Positions 8,640-18,298 of a stretch of 64,000 nucleotides of DNA are shown here, piece by piece. Every line of letters starts with the position of its first letter. Within the stretch, counting starts at the first letter, position 1. Location: the NCBI RefSeq assembly GCF_039523735.1, contig NZ_BAAAFW010000060.1, positions 182,570-246,569 on the forward strand, written 5' to 3'. Source of the DNA: Tatumella punctata (GTDB lineage Bacteria; Pseudomonadota; Gammaproteobacteria; Enterobacterales; Enterobacteriaceae). A program made the translations under genes and the position numbers. The notes beneath the pieces were generated by a model that was not told where the DNA came from, ran no database searches, and saw nothing but the letters and a program-made list of their open reading frames with translations.

Positions 8640-8867
8640 TTATGACAGATTAGCCTCAGATTCACTGATAGGGATAATCAGGCTTGCCTGGTTACCTTTC
8701 GCGCCTGTGCTGGCATTAAAATTCACTTTCTGTCCTGCTTTCAGTGTCTTATATCCTTCCATCTGAATGGTGGAGTAGTGTGCAAAAATATCTTCGCCCC
8801 CTGCATCCGGGCAAATAAAACCAAATCCTTTGGCATTGTTAAACCACTTTACAAAACCTGTTTCCAT
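8640..8867 (-). CDS. cspD: CspD, cold-shock-domain replication inhibitor
   Basis: A 75-residue cold-shock-domain protein. E. coli CspD (74 residues) is induced in stationary phase rather than by cold, binds single-stranded DNA and inhibits replication; it is toxic at high level and degraded by Lon. RNP1 is KGFGFI at residues 13-18 and RNP2 is DIFAHYS from residue 26. The CspD-specific STIQMEGYKTLKAGQKV block separates it from CspA paralogs. It is divergent from clpS, as in E. coli. Confidence 0.93.
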   Translation of the reverse strand: METGFVKWFNNAKGFGFICPDAGGEDIFAHYSTIQMEGYKTLKAGQKVNFNASTGAKGNQASLIIPISESEANLS

Positions 8868-9173
8868 GTGACGATGCCTCTTACCTGAAGTGCAAAATTA
8901 AATGAAGATGGCTGTGGGCAGGATAGCCACCTGATGAAAAAACAGACAATACGTTAACTGTGACTATCCCTTTACCGCGAAATATCGTCAAGAAATTCAG
9001 CCGCAACAGCAGTGATAATTACTCAAACTTTGAAGCAGTTAACGCTATAGCATCCTGATCCGGCCCGCGGTTTATATTCATCAGTATGGTTGCGGGCTGC
9101 GCATCGTTTTTAGGGCATGGTAGACTTAACTGATAGATCTTACGCAGAGTAATGAATAATTCAGTGGAATATT
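8868..9173. other. cspD-clpS divergent promoter region
   Basis: The 306 bases between the divergent cspD and clpS starts hold the promoters of both. A possible -10 (TAGACT, 9121-9126) points towards clpS, without a good -35. GCCCGC (9063-9068) and GCGGGC (9092-9097) form a short inverted repeat. No gene or RNA is recognised. Confidence 0.5.
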
Positions 9174-9497
9174 ATGGCGAACACTAATGACTGGCTTAAT
9201 TTTGAACAACTTGCTGACGATAAGACCCGTGAAGAACTGAAGCCACCGTCACTGTATAAGGTTATTTTGAACAATGACGATTATACACCTATGGAATTTG
9301 TTATTGACGTACTGCAAAAGTTCTTTTCTTATGATACTGAACGCGCAACGCAGTTGATGCTGGCGGTGCATTATGAAGGAAAAGCCGTTTGCGGAGTGTT
9401 TACTGCCGAAGTAGCAGAAACAAAAGTCGTCAGAGTGAACCAATACGCAAGAGAAAATGAACATCCTTTGCTATGCACTCTGGAAAAAGCTGATTAA
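9174..9497 (+). CDS. clpS: ClpS, N-end rule adaptor for ClpAP
   Basis: The adaptor that binds proteins with bulky hydrophobic N-terminal residues and hands them to ClpA for degradation by ClpP. It has 107 residues (E. coli 106). The N-terminal extension is followed by the core domain with LYKVILNNDDYTPMEFVIDVL, where the NNDDYTPM loop contains the substrate-pocket Asp residues. CGVFTAEVAETK is also conserved. It lies 53 bases upstream of clpA. aat, which attaches Leu or Phe to make N-end substrates, is in the same 4-kb neighbourhood. Confidence 0.97.
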   Translation: MANTNDWLNFEQLADDKTREELKPPSLYKVILNNDDYTPMEFVIDVLQKFFSYDTERATQLMLAVHYEGKAVCGVFTAEVAETKVVRVNQYARENEHPLLCTLEKAD

Positions 9498-9550
9498 GCC
9501 TCCATATCTGCAGGTATATATCAGAGCGTTAATTGAGGGGGAGGTGCCTT

Positions 9551-11833
9551 ATGCTCAACCAGGAACTGGAACTCAGTTTAAATATGGCTTTCGCCAGAGC
9601 GCGGGAGCACCACCATGAGTTTATGACCGTGGAGCATCTGTTACTGGCGCTTATCAGTAACCCGTCGGCACGCGAGGCCCTTGAAGCCTGTTCGGTGGAC
9701 TTGCTGGTGCTTCGTCAGGAACTTGAAACCTTTATTGAGAAAACCACACCGGTATTACCGGAGACCGGGGATGAACGGGATACCCAGCCAACCCTGAGTT
9801 TCCAGCGTGTTTTACAGCGCGCCGTCTTCCATGTGCAGTCATCCGGCCGCAGCGAAGTGAATGGTGCCAACGTACTGGTGGCTATTTTTAGCGAACAGGA
9901 GTCTCAGGCGGCTTATCTGTTACGTAAGCATGAAGTCAGCCGACTGGATGTTGTGAATTTTATTTCTCATGGCACCCGTAAAGACGAAACTGACAGTTCG
10001 CCGGATACGGAACACCAGGCCACAAACGAAGAACAGAGTGCAGGCGGGGAGGAACGTATGGAAAACTTCACCACCAATCTGAATCAGCTGGCCCGGGTGG
10101 GCGGCATCGATCCGCTGATCGGCCGCGATAAAGAACTGGAGCGGGCAATTCAGGTCCTGTGTCGTCGCCGTAAAAATAATCCGCTGCTGGTGGGCGAATC
10201 CGGGGTGGGTAAAACGGCTATTGCTGAAGGACTGGCCTGGCGAATTGAACAGGGTGATGTGCCGGAAGTCATGAAAGACTGTACCCTGTATTCGCTGGAT
10301 ATCGGTTCTTTGCTGGCCGGAACCAAGTATCGTGGTGATTTCGAAAAACGTTTTAAAGCGCTGCTGAAACAATTAGAGCAGGATGAGCACAGTATTCTGT
10401 TTATTGATGAAATCCATACCATCATCGGTGCGGGAGCTGCTTCCGGAGGGCAGGTCGATGCAGCAAACCTGATTAAACCGCTATTATCCAGTGGCAAAAT
10501 CCGGGTGATGGGTTCGACAACTTATCAGGAGTTCAGCTCAATTTTTGAAAAAGACCGTGCTCTGGCTCGTCGTTTCCAGAAAATTGATATCACAGAACCT
10601 TCGGCCGAAGAAACTGTTCAGATTATTAACGGCCTGAAAGCAAAATATGAAGCACACCACGATGTCCGCTATACGGCTAAAGCGGTACGGGCCGCCGTTG
10701 AGCTGGCGGTGAAATATATTAATGATCGCCATCTGCCGGATAAAGCCATTGATGTGATTGATGAAGCCGGGGCCCGTGCGCGTTTAGTTCCCCAGAGTAA
10801 ACGTAAAAAAACGATCAATGTGCAGGATATCGAATCTGTTGTCGCACGTATTGCCCGAATCCCGGAACAAAGCGTCTCGGCGACAGACAAAGATACGCTG
10901 CGTCAGCTGGAATCCCGGCTGAAAATGCTGGTGTTTGGTCAGAATAACGCAATTGATGCCTTGTCCGAAGCCATCAAAATGAGTCGCGCCGGACTGGGGC
11001 ATGATCATAAGCCTGTGGGGTCTTTCCTGTTTGCCGGGCCGACCGGGGTTGGTAAAACCGAGGTGACTGTACAACTGGCAAAAGCGCTGGGAATTGAACT
11101 GTTGCGTTTTGATATGTCTGAATATATGGAACGTCATACGGTCAGCCGGTTGATCGGCGCGCCTCCGGGATATGTCGGTTATGACCAGGGCGGATTACTG
11201 ACCGATGCCGTGATCAAGCATCCTCATTCGGTGGTATTGCTGGATGAAATCGAAAAGGCACATCCGGATGTGTTTAACCTGTTATTACAGGTCATGGATA
11301 ACGGGACGCTGACGGATAACAATGGCCGTAAAGCAGACTTCCGTAATGTAGTGCTGGTGATGACGACCAATGCCGGGGTCCGCGAAACTGAGCGTAAATC
11401 TATAGGGCTTATTCATCAGGACAATAGCACCGATGCTATGGAAGAGATTAAAAAGACCTTTACGCCGGAATTCCGCAACCGTCTGGATAATATTATCTGG
11501 TTTGATCATTTATCCAGTGAGGTGATTCATCAGGTGGTGGATAAATTTATTGTCGAATTACAGGCTCAGCTGGATCAGAAAGGAGTTTCGCTGGAAGTGA
11601 GCGATGAAGCCCGGGACTGGCTGGCAGAAAAAGGCTATGACAAAGCAATGGGTGCCCGACCAATGGCCCGTACGGTGCAGGAAAACCTGAAAAAACCGCT
11701 GGCGAATGAATTACTGTTCGGATCATTAACAGAGGGCGGGGCGGTGACAGTGGCGCTGGATAAAACCAGCAACACATTAACCTATCACTTCGAAAGTGCG
11801 GAAAAGCGTAAGGCAGCAGGAACAGTACATTGA
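9551..11833 (+). CDS. clpA: ClpA, AAA+ unfoldase of the ClpAP protease
   Basis: The hexameric unfoldase that feeds proteins to ClpP, with ClpS as one of its adaptors. It has 760 residues (E. coli 758). The N-domain (about 1-140, MLNQELELSLNMAF) binds ClpS. D1 carries Walker A GESGVGKT at 215-222; D2 carries GPTGVGKT near residue 497. The IGL loop (RKSIGLIHQ) that docks on ClpP is present. The start is ATG 9551, with a GGGGGAGG ribosome site just upstream; an ATG-equivalent six codons earlier has no family support. A strong terminator follows. Confidence 0.97.
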   Translation: MLNQELELSLNMAFARAREHHHEFMTVEHLLLALISNPSAREALEACSVDLLVLRQELETFIEKTTPVLPETGDERDTQPTLSFQRVLQRAVFHVQSSGRSEVNGANVLVAIFSEQESQAAYLLRKHEVSRLDVVNFISHGTRKDETDSSPDTEHQATNEEQSAGGEERMENFTTNLNQLARVGGIDPLIGRDKELERAIQVLCRRRKNNPLLVGESGVGKTAIAEGLAWRIEQGDVPEVMKDCTLYSLDIGSLLAGTKYRGDFEKRFKALLKQLEQDEHSILFIDEIHTIIGAGAASGGQVDAANLIKPLLSSGKIRVMGSTTYQEFSSIFEKDRALARRFQKIDITEPSAEETVQIINGLKAKYEAHHDVRYTAKAVRAAVELAVKYINDRHLPDKAIDVIDEAGARARLVPQSKRKKTINVQDIESVVARIARIPEQSVSATDKDTLRQLESRLKMLVFGQNNAIDALSEAIKMSRAGLGHDHKPVGSFLFAGPTGVGKTEVTVQLAKALGIELLRFDMSEYMERHTVSRLIGAPPGYVGYDQGGLLTDAVIKHPHSVVLLDEIEKAHPDVFNLLLQVMDNGTLTDNNGRKADFRNVVLVMTTNAGVRETERKSIGLIHQDNSTDAMEEIKKTFTPEFRNRLDNIIWFDHLSSEVIHQVVDKFIVELQAQLDQKGVSLEVSDEARDWLAEKGYDKAMGARPMARTVQENLKKPLANELLFGSLTEGGAVTVALDKTSNTLTYHFESAEKRKAAGTVH

Positions 11834-11859
11834 TGCCGTAGTGACTGACAGTAAAACAG

Positions 11860-11885
11860 AAGGCCGGAGTTTCCGGCCTTTTTTT
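11860..11885 (+). terminator. rho-independent terminator of clpA
   Basis: AAGGCCGGA (11860-11868) pairs with TCCGGCCTT (11872-11880) around a 3-base loop and is followed by a T-run to 11885. It lies between convergent clpA and infA. In E. coli the serW tRNA gene lies in this interval; there is no tRNA here. Confidence 0.92.
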
Positions 11886-11919
11886 ATGCCGCTATTTCAG
11901 GCAAAAAATTTACTGAATA

Positions 11920-12138
11920 TTAGCGACTACGGAAGACAATGCGACCCTTGCTCAGATCATAAGGAGTCAGTTCAACAGTGACTTTATCGCCGGTCAGAAT
12001 GCGGATATAGTTTTTACGCATTTTGCCAGAGATATGAGCGGTAACCACGTGACCGTTTTCAAGCTCAACGCGGAACATGGTGTTAGGCAACGTATCCAGT
12101 ACGGTACCCTGCATTTCAATATTGTCTTCTTTGGCCAT
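11920..12138 (-). CDS. infA: InfA, translation initiation factor IF-1
   Basis: A 72-residue single S1/OB-fold protein that occupies the ribosomal A site during initiation. The sequence is almost identical to E. coli IF-1 from MAKEDNIEMQG to the C-terminal GRIVFRSR. AGAGGATTCG upstream of the ATG supplies the ribosome site. It converges on clpA and has a long upstream region that should hold its promoters. Confidence 0.98.
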   Translation of the reverse strand: MAKEDNIEMQGTVLDTLPNTMFRVELENGHVVTAHISGKMRKNYIRILTGDKVTVELTPYDLSKGRIVFRSR

Positions 12139-12479
12139 CGAATCCTCTGAATGGACTAGCTAAATTTAAATCGGCAAGATAATGCCGAATTATGGTATCT
12201 AAGTAAAGAATTGTTGGTGCTTTTACCAACAGTTCGTTATGCGTCATGTAAAAACATGCACATTGTCCGGAAATTAGGGTGTTGTGACGTCAATTATGGA
12301 AACAGCCACAGGCAGCGGAATAGCAAGTCGGGGAAAACCTTCCTTGTTGTTCTTTTGTACCCGGCAGGCTTAATTTCCAGCCGCTTTTGAGAGAGTAGTT
12401 TCGAAAAAGCTAACGACATAACAAGCACACGCAGTCTATCACTTTTCCTGCGGAATGTATGCAAAACATTACACCCCGG
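12139..12479. other. infA leader and promoter region
   Basis: This 341-base gap lies between the infA start and the aat stop, both on the minus strand. One clean hairpin is seen, TGTTGGT (12212-12218) with ACCAACA (12225-12231). I see no gene or tRNA here. E. coli infA has two promoters and a long leader, so this stretch probably does the same job. Confidence 0.5.
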
Positions 12480-13178
12480 TCAAATCAGCTCATCCGGATA
12501 CCAGCAACCGGCAGAAAGACTGCATTTCTGCAGCTGTTCAATCATTTGCAGATAGTCGCGGCGCGGAATTTGCCGGGCACCCAGCGAAGCAGTATGCGGG
12601 TTAAGGATTTGGCAATCAATCAGTCTGCCGCCATGGGCCAGGAAGTGCGGGCAGAACAACATTAAGGCGGTTTTAGATGCATTTTCTGCGCGACTGAACA
12701 TGGATTCGGCACAAAATAACTGGCCTGATGCCAGCCCATATAATCCGCCGGCCAGTTGTTGCCCGGACCAGACCTCGACAGAGTGAGCCACCCCGAGACT
12801 GAACAGTGTTAACCAGGCACTGATCACATCATCAGTGATCCAGCAGCCATCAGTCCGGCCAGTCGCACAGCCGCGGATCACCCCTTCAAAATCCTGATCT
12901 ACTGTCACCCGATAGGGTGAGTGCCGGTGAAAGCGTCTCATACTGCGGCTGAGGTGAAACTCTTCCGGATATAAAACTGCCCGCGGATCCGGCGACCACC
13001 ATAAAATGGGGTCATGTTCGGAGAACCACGGAAAAATACCCTGCCGGTAAGCACTCTGCATTCTCTGCGGGCTGAGATCTCCGCCAAAAGCCAGCAGCCC
13101 CTCCGGTTCTCTGAGTGCGGTCGACGGGGCAGGGAATAACAAGGAATTCTGCTGCAATTGTGGTAAATGAAATGTCAT
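12480..13178 (-). CDS. aat: Aat, leucyl/phenylalanyl-tRNA-protein transferase
   Basis: Transfers Leu or Phe from aminoacyl-tRNA to the N-terminus of proteins beginning with Lys or Arg, making them ClpS-ClpAP substrates. It has 232 residues (E. coli 234). Family blocks visible are GLLAFGGDLSPQRM, YRQGIFPWFSEHDPILWWSPDPRAVL and the LASGQLFCAESMFSR core. It starts 10 bases after the end of cydC, so it is probably the last gene of a cydD-cydC-aat transcript. Confidence 0.96.
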   Translation of the reverse strand: MTFHLPQLQQNSLLFPAPSTALREPEGLLAFGGDLSPQRMQSAYRQGIFPWFSEHDPILWWSPDPRAVLYPEEFHLSRSMRRFHRHSPYRVTVDQDFEGVIRGCATGRTDGCWITDDVISAWLTLFSLGVAHSVEVWSGQQLAGGLYGLASGQLFCAESMFSRAENASKTALMLFCPHFLAHGGRLIDCQILNPHTASLGARQIPRRDYLQMIEQLQKCSLSAGCWYPDELI

Positions 13179-13188
13179 GATTCTCTGC

Positions 13189-14919
13189 TCACTGATCCCT
13201 CAGACGCTGGCTGAATTGCCAGTAACGCCCCCGGTGCTCCAGTAATTGCCGGTGATGACCCTGTTCAATGATTCTGCCGTCCTCCAGTACGCAGATGCGG
13301 TCCATTTCTGTCAGCCCGCTCAGGCGGTGTGTGACCATAATCAGCGTTTTATCGCGGGTAACCTGTCGGAGTAAGTGCAGAATTTGTTGCTCAGTTGTGG
13401 CATCAAGCCCCTCGGTTGGCTCATCCAGTAACCAGAGTTCCCCCTGATGCAGCATCGCCCGGGCAATAGCTAAACGGCGCAATTCGCCCCCGGAGAGGGT
13501 TCTGCCGCCTTCGCCCATCCAGCCGTTCAGGCCTTCACCCTCCAGCAGGCTATGCAGCCCGGTCTGTTGTAATACCTCTGTCAGATCACTGTCACTGCTG
13601 TGCGGGGACGCCAGCAGCAAATTATCCCGTAAGGTCTGATTAAATAAAGCCACACGCTGTGTAACTACGCTGGTACGCTGGCGAAGAGTGGCTTCATCCC
13701 ATTCTGTCAGTGGCAGATTATTGAAACTGATCCCGCCTTTATCCGGGTCAGCTGCACGGGTGAGCAATTGCAACAGCGTAGACTTCCCACATCCAGTCAA
13801 TCCGAGTAAGGCTATTTTCTCACCGGAATCCACTTTCAGGCTCAGATCGTTAAGTACCCATTGCCCCTGACCCGGATAGCGGAAACCCAGGTCAGTGACC
13901 TGTATGGATATCTGGCCTGGCGTGGCCGGTGACGCTTCAGGAAAGACCACTGCCGGAGCTTGTTGTAACAATTCGCTTAAACGGCTGGCGGAAAGTATTA
14001 CCCGCGAAATATGCAGAAAAGACGAGGCGACCGGGCCGAGAGATTCAAAAGCAGCCAGGACACAAAAGACAAACAAAGCCAGTAGTGTCGGGTTATTGTC
14101 AGGTCCGCTCAGCCATTCGCCCCCCAGCCAGAGCACAATACAGACACTGATCCCGGTAATGATCATCAGCACACTCTGAGACGCGGCGGTTAATGCATGC
14201 TGGCGTTGCTGGGCCGCGATTAATTGCTGGCCGGTTGCAGACAATTGCTGTTGCCAGCTTTTCTGATGCTGGTAAATTTTAAGTTCAGCCATGCTGCTCA
14301 GCCAGCGGGTCAGCTGTAGCCGGTATTCTGCATTCAGGGCGGTCAGATCGTGGCCTGAAGATTTCCCCAGCCGGTAAAACAGCGGCGGCAGGATCAGCAG
14401 GGTAAGCAGCATAATCCCTCCTGTCACCAGTGCCAGTGACAGGCTGAGAAAGCTGAGACCGGTGGTCACCGCAACGATGACGCACAGAGCCCCGATCAGC
14501 GGTGACAGAACACGCAGATAAAGATGGTCCAGATTATCGACATCAGCGACAAAGCGGTTCAGTAAGTCTCCCTGGCGAAACGTTGCCAGGCCGGCAGGGG
14601 AGAGGGGGAAAAGTTTACTGAAAGTGTAGACCCGCAGGTGTTGCAGTACGCGGAATGTACCGTCATGGCTGACTAACCGCTCAAAATAACGGGCTGCGGT
14701 ACGGATAATCGCCGCACCACGTACCCCTGCGGCCGGCAGCATATAGTTGAAACTGTACAGACCGGCAGTACCTGCCACCGCTGAGGCCGCAAGGAACCAG
14801 CCCGACAGTGTCAGCAGACTGATACTGGCCAGCAGGGTAAGGATCGCCAGTATCACCCCGAGAGTCAGCTGTAACCAGTGGCGTTGCCATAAACGCAGAA
14901 AAGGCAGTAACGTTTTCAT
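13189..14919 (-). CDS. cydC: CydC, ABC exporter subunit for cytochrome bd assembly
   Basis: Half of the heterodimeric CydDC exporter. It has been described as exporting cysteine and glutathione, with recent work pointing to haem handling, and is needed for cytochrome bd assembly. It has 576 residues: six membrane helices in residues 15-310, then an ATPase domain with Walker A GLTGCGKST at 373-381, signature LSGGELRR and Walker B WLLDEPTEGLD. Its ATG overlaps the cydD stop by 4 bases, so the two are translationally coupled. Confidence 0.96.
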   Translation of the reverse strand: MKTLLPFLRLWQRHWLQLTLGVILAILTLLASISLLTLSGWFLAASAVAGTAGLYSFNYMLPAAGVRGAAIIRTAARYFERLVSHDGTFRVLQHLRVYTFSKLFPLSPAGLATFRQGDLLNRFVADVDNLDHLYLRVLSPLIGALCVIVAVTTGLSFLSLSLALVTGGIMLLTLLILPPLFYRLGKSSGHDLTALNAEYRLQLTRWLSSMAELKIYQHQKSWQQQLSATGQQLIAAQQRQHALTAASQSVLMIITGISVCIVLWLGGEWLSGPDNNPTLLALFVFCVLAAFESLGPVASSFLHISRVILSASRLSELLQQAPAVVFPEASPATPGQISIQVTDLGFRYPGQGQWVLNDLSLKVDSGEKIALLGLTGCGKSTLLQLLTRAADPDKGGISFNNLPLTEWDEATLRQRTSVVTQRVALFNQTLRDNLLLASPHSSDSDLTEVLQQTGLHSLLEGEGLNGWMGEGGRTLSGGELRRLAIARAMLHQGELWLLDEPTEGLDATTEQQILHLLRQVTRDKTLIMVTHRLSGLTEMDRICVLEDGRIIEQGHHRQLLEHRGRYWQFSQRLRDQ

Positions 14920-16688
14920 GACTGTAACTCCTTGCTGCGATGCTGCAACATGTCGCGAAAAGCACCCGGTGTGGCGGCCAGTTCCTGCCAGCGACCACGC
15001 TGGATTATCTGACCGCGGCCCATTACCCAGATCTCATCCCAGTCCTGCAAGCCCTGAGGCTGATGGGTGATCATCAGGGTTGTTTGCTGTAAAGAGGCTT
15101 GTTGTAACGCCCGCATAACTTGCTGTTCACTGCGGCTGTCCAGGCTGGCTGCGGGTTCATCCAACAGCATCAGGCTGGCGGGTAACAGTAATGCCCTCGC
15201 GACGGCGATACGTTGCGCCTGTCCGACGGATAAACCACTGGCATTATCACCGATAGCCGTTTCAGCCCCCTGCGGTAACTGACGGATAAAGTCATGGATA
15301 CCTGCAGAATGCAGTGCCTGCTGAAATTGTTTATCGTCACAGGCCCGGCCGAAAGTAATGTTTTCGCGGAGGGTTGTTTCCGGCAGAACCGGATTTTGTC
15401 CAACCCAGGCGATATTTTTCTGCCAGTACTCCGTGTCCGTATCGCGTAATTCGCTGCCATTAATCGTCAGTGATCCGGTATAAGGTAAAAAACCAAGCAA
15501 GGCATTCATCAGGGATGTTTTACCGGCACCACTGGTCCCGAGCAGAGCAACTCTTTTCCCTGCGGCGAGGGTAAAATTCAGGGGCTCCGTCAGGGGCTGG
15601 CCGCTGGCAGTGGTGACGACCATATTGGTGGCCACCAGTGCCACCGCGCCTTGCCATTGCGGGCGCAGTGATTCAGTCGCGGTGCTTTTCTGCGGGCTTT
15701 GCCGGAGAAATGCTTCAAGCACATCAGCAGCGCCAACTGCCTGTGCTTTAGCATGATAAAAGTTGCCAAGATCGCGTAATGGCTGGAAAAACTCAGGAGC
15801 CAGTATTAATACCAGGAATCCGGCAAACAGGGTGACACCGCGATGATAATCGCCGAAATGCAGCACACCAAGATAGGAAAACCCGAAATAAACCGCCACC
15901 ACCGCGATAGAAATGGCCGCGAAAAATTCCAGTACAGCAGAAGATAAAAATGCCATCCGCAGGACTTCCATCGTCCGCTGGCGGAATTGCTCAGAGCTGT
16001 CGGCGATGGCTTGTTGTTCTGCCTGCCCCCGGTGAAAAAGGCGCAGTGTATCCAGACCACGCAGACGGTCCAGAAAATCACCGCTGAGACGGGCAAGGGC
16101 ATGAAAATTTCTGCGGTTAGCTTCTGCCGCGCCCATTCCGACCATCGCCATAAACAGGGGGATCAGCGGCGCAGTACAAAACAGAATTAAGGCGGCGGCC
16201 CAGTTAACCGGGGCCAGCACGATCAGAATCATCAGCGGAATTAAGGCAGCCAGGGACATCTGTGGCAGATAACGGGCGTAGTAATCCTGCATATTTTCGA
16301 TCTGTTCCTGCAGCAGGGTCGTCCAGCTGCCCGTGGGGCGCGTTTTAACCCATACCGGCCCGCAGCTTTCCAGCCGGTCGATAATTTGCTGGCGAATAGC
16401 CTGCCGGATTGCCATACCTGCCCGGAATCCAAAAAGTTCGCGAAAGTAATGTAACAGAGCGCGCAACACAAAACAGCCGGCAAGGACCAGCAGCAACGGC
16501 AGTGTGTTTACGGGAATCTGCTGTTTCAGGATGAAGTTTTCCAGCAGGAGTGCCAGTAAACCGGCCTGGACAATAATCAGTACGGCACTGAAGACCCCGC
16601 TGATAACCGAAAGACGCAGCCAGCGGCCACCGTAATGTCTTTGTTGTTTTAGCCAGCGAAGTAAAAACTGTTGTCGGGATTTATTCAT
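14916..16688 (-). CDS. cydD: CydD, ABC exporter subunit for cytochrome bd assembly
   Basis: Partner of CydC, 590 residues (E. coli 588). The transmembrane domain covers about residues 25-310, including the GMGAAEANRRNFHALARLSGDFLDRLRG region after the fourth helix. The ATPase domain has Walker A GTSGAGKT at 384-391, LSVGQAQR as signature and LMLLDEPAASLD as Walker B. LSVGQ instead of LSGGQ is a natural variation in this subfamily. It follows trxB on the same strand after a terminator-like hairpin. Confidence 0.96.
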   Translation of the reverse strand: MNKSRQQFLLRWLKQQRHYGGRWLRLSVISGVFSAVLIIVQAGLLALLLENFILKQQIPVNTLPLLLVLAGCFVLRALLHYFRELFGFRAGMAIRQAIRQQIIDRLESCGPVWVKTRPTGSWTTLLQEQIENMQDYYARYLPQMSLAALIPLMILIVLAPVNWAAALILFCTAPLIPLFMAMVGMGAAEANRRNFHALARLSGDFLDRLRGLDTLRLFHRGQAEQQAIADSSEQFRQRTMEVLRMAFLSSAVLEFFAAISIAVVAVYFGFSYLGVLHFGDYHRGVTLFAGFLVLILAPEFFQPLRDLGNFYHAKAQAVGAADVLEAFLRQSPQKSTATESLRPQWQGAVALVATNMVVTTASGQPLTEPLNFTLAAGKRVALLGTSGAGKTSLMNALLGFLPYTGSLTINGSELRDTDTEYWQKNIAWVGQNPVLPETTLRENITFGRACDDKQFQQALHSAGIHDFIRQLPQGAETAIGDNASGLSVGQAQRIAVARALLLPASLMLLDEPAASLDSRSEQQVMRALQQASLQQTTLMITHQPQGLQDWDEIWVMGRGQIIQRGRWQELAATPGAFRDMLQHRSKELQS

Positions 16689-16776
16689 TGGATTCTGCTA
16701 AGTGAGAGTCAGCTACCGGCGGTGATAATTAATATCCCCTTGAAAAGTACCGGTACTCTAGCATGGCAGACAGCAA

Positions 16777-16803
16777 AAAGGCGACAGTTTCACCGTCGCC
16801 TTT
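16777..16803 (-). terminator. rho-independent terminator of trxB
   Basis: AAAGGCGAC (16777-16785) pairs with GTCGCCTTT (16795-16803). Read on the minus strand the stem is followed by five T residues, placed 32 bases after the trxB stop. It separates trxB from cydDC-aat. Confidence 0.8.
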
Positions 16804-16834
16804 GTCATAAGAATAGCGTAACTATAATGAATGG

Positions 16835-17788
16835 TTATTCTGCCAGACCATCCAGATACCGCTCTGCATCCAGGGCTGCCATACATCCGGTTCCGGCAGA
16901 GGTAATGGCCTGACGGTAGGTATGGTCCATAACGTCTCCGGCGGCGAATACACCGGGAATGCTGGTCTGAGTGGCATTGCCGTTCAGACCGGACTGCACA
17001 ACAATATATCCATTATTCAGTTCAAGTTGATCGGCAAAAATAGCGGTGTTCGGGCTGTGTCCGATAGCGATAAATACCCCGGCGACGTCGATCTGTTCAG
17101 CGTCAGTACTGCCATCGGTAGGCATCAGGCGAGCTCCGGTAACACCCATATCATCACCGGTTACGGCATCCAGAGTGCGGTTTGTATGTAAAACGATATT
17201 GCCGCTGGCGACTTTTTCCATCAACCGGTTAATCAGGATCTTTTCTGCGCGGAAAGTGTCGCGGCGGTGAATCAGGTGTACTTCTGAAGCGATATTCGAC
17301 AGGTACAGGGCTTCTTCTACAGCGGTGTTCCCGCCACCGACCACGGCGACTTTTTGCTGACGATAGAAAAATCCGTCACAGGTTGCACAGGCTGATACAC
17401 CCTTACCTTTGAACTCTTCTTCGGAAGGCAAGCCGATATAACGGGCCGACGCTCCTGTCGCAATAATCAGTGCATCGGCAGTATATTCACCGCTATCGCC
17501 GATCAGACGGAAGGGACGGTTTTTCAGATCGACAGTATGAATATGATCAAACACGATTTCTGTATCGAACTTGACAGCATGCTCGTGCATACGTTCCATC
17601 AGCGCCGGACCCGTCAGCCCCTCAGGGTCACCAGGCCAGTTTTCGACGTCAGTCGTGGTGGTCAGCTGTCCGCCTTTTTCCACACCGGTGATCAGTACAG
17701 GTTTCAGGTTAGCGCGCGCAGCATAAACCGCTGCGGTGTAACCCGCAGGCCCGGAACCCAGGATAAGTAATTTACTGTGTTTGGCCAT
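16835..17788 (-). CDS. trxB: TrxB, thioredoxin reductase
   Basis: An FAD enzyme that reduces thioredoxin with NADPH. It has 317 residues (E. coli 321). The FAD-binding motif GSGPAGYTAA is at residues 11-20, the redox-active CATC at 134-137, the NADPH-binding VGGGNTAVEEALYLS follows, and the second FAD motif is GVFAAGDVMD. The start codon follows GAGGAAATAAAGC. Divergent from lrp, as in E. coli. Confidence 0.97.
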   Translation of the reverse strand: MAKHSKLLILGSGPAGYTAAVYAARANLKPVLITGVEKGGQLTTTTDVENWPGDPEGLTGPALMERMHEHAVKFDTEIVFDHIHTVDLKNRPFRLIGDSGEYTADALIIATGASARYIGLPSEEEFKGKGVSACATCDGFFYRQQKVAVVGGGNTAVEEALYLSNIASEVHLIHRRDTFRAEKILINRLMEKVASGNIVLHTNRTLDAVTGDDMGVTGARLMPTDGSTDAEQIDVAGVFIAIGHSPNTAIFADQLELNNGYIVVQSGLNGNATQTSIPGVFAAGDVMDHTYRQAITSAGTGCMAALDAERYLDGLAE

Positions 17789-18298
17789 GCTTTATTTCCT
17801 CAATAAATAGCCCGCAGGCAAATAATTCTGTGATTGTAGGCAAAGTGACGATTGAAAAAAAGAGTTCCGCGGATGAGATTACTTATTATTGCAAACGTTA
17901 AAAGTAATCGTTAATCAGCAAAAGCAGGGTTATGAGGTAATTTTGCCGTGTTCTGACAGATAAAATAGCCCAAAACAGCCTCTTCAAAACATGACAAACG
18001 GCAGGTTACGGAATGATGTACTGAAATTGTATGTTTTACTTTGACAATCGCCTGCTGTTTTGCGAAAACATGGGGGGAAGCAAATCATGTTCAGTGAATA
18101 CAGACCGCGCGAGTGTTGGTCCGAAACACTGAATATATACACCTGAATAGAATTTAGCGCCTTTCAGCGTGGACAGACAGTGAAAGGTGCTGAAAACACG
18201 AATACAGCAGGTAGTTGCTTTACCATAATTCATGCCCTGAATCATGAAACGATTAACGGGCAGGTAGTCTTAGGGAAGGAAAAAGAGAGACAATAATA
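17789..18298. other. trxB-lrp divergent intergenic region
   Basis: This 510-base stretch should hold the trxB promoter and the lrp promoter with its long untranslated leader; E. coli lrp has a leader of about 270 bases and is autoregulated. It is AT-rich in the part next to trxB (17840-17960). A 69-codon minus-strand frame at 18036-18245 has no ribosome site or family match and is not called. No small RNA is recognised. Confidence 0.5.

Noticed and set aside
18036..18245. 69-codon minus-strand frame in the trxB-lrp gap
   Set aside because: No Shine-Dalgarno sequence and no recognisable domain; the region is expected to be the lrp leader.
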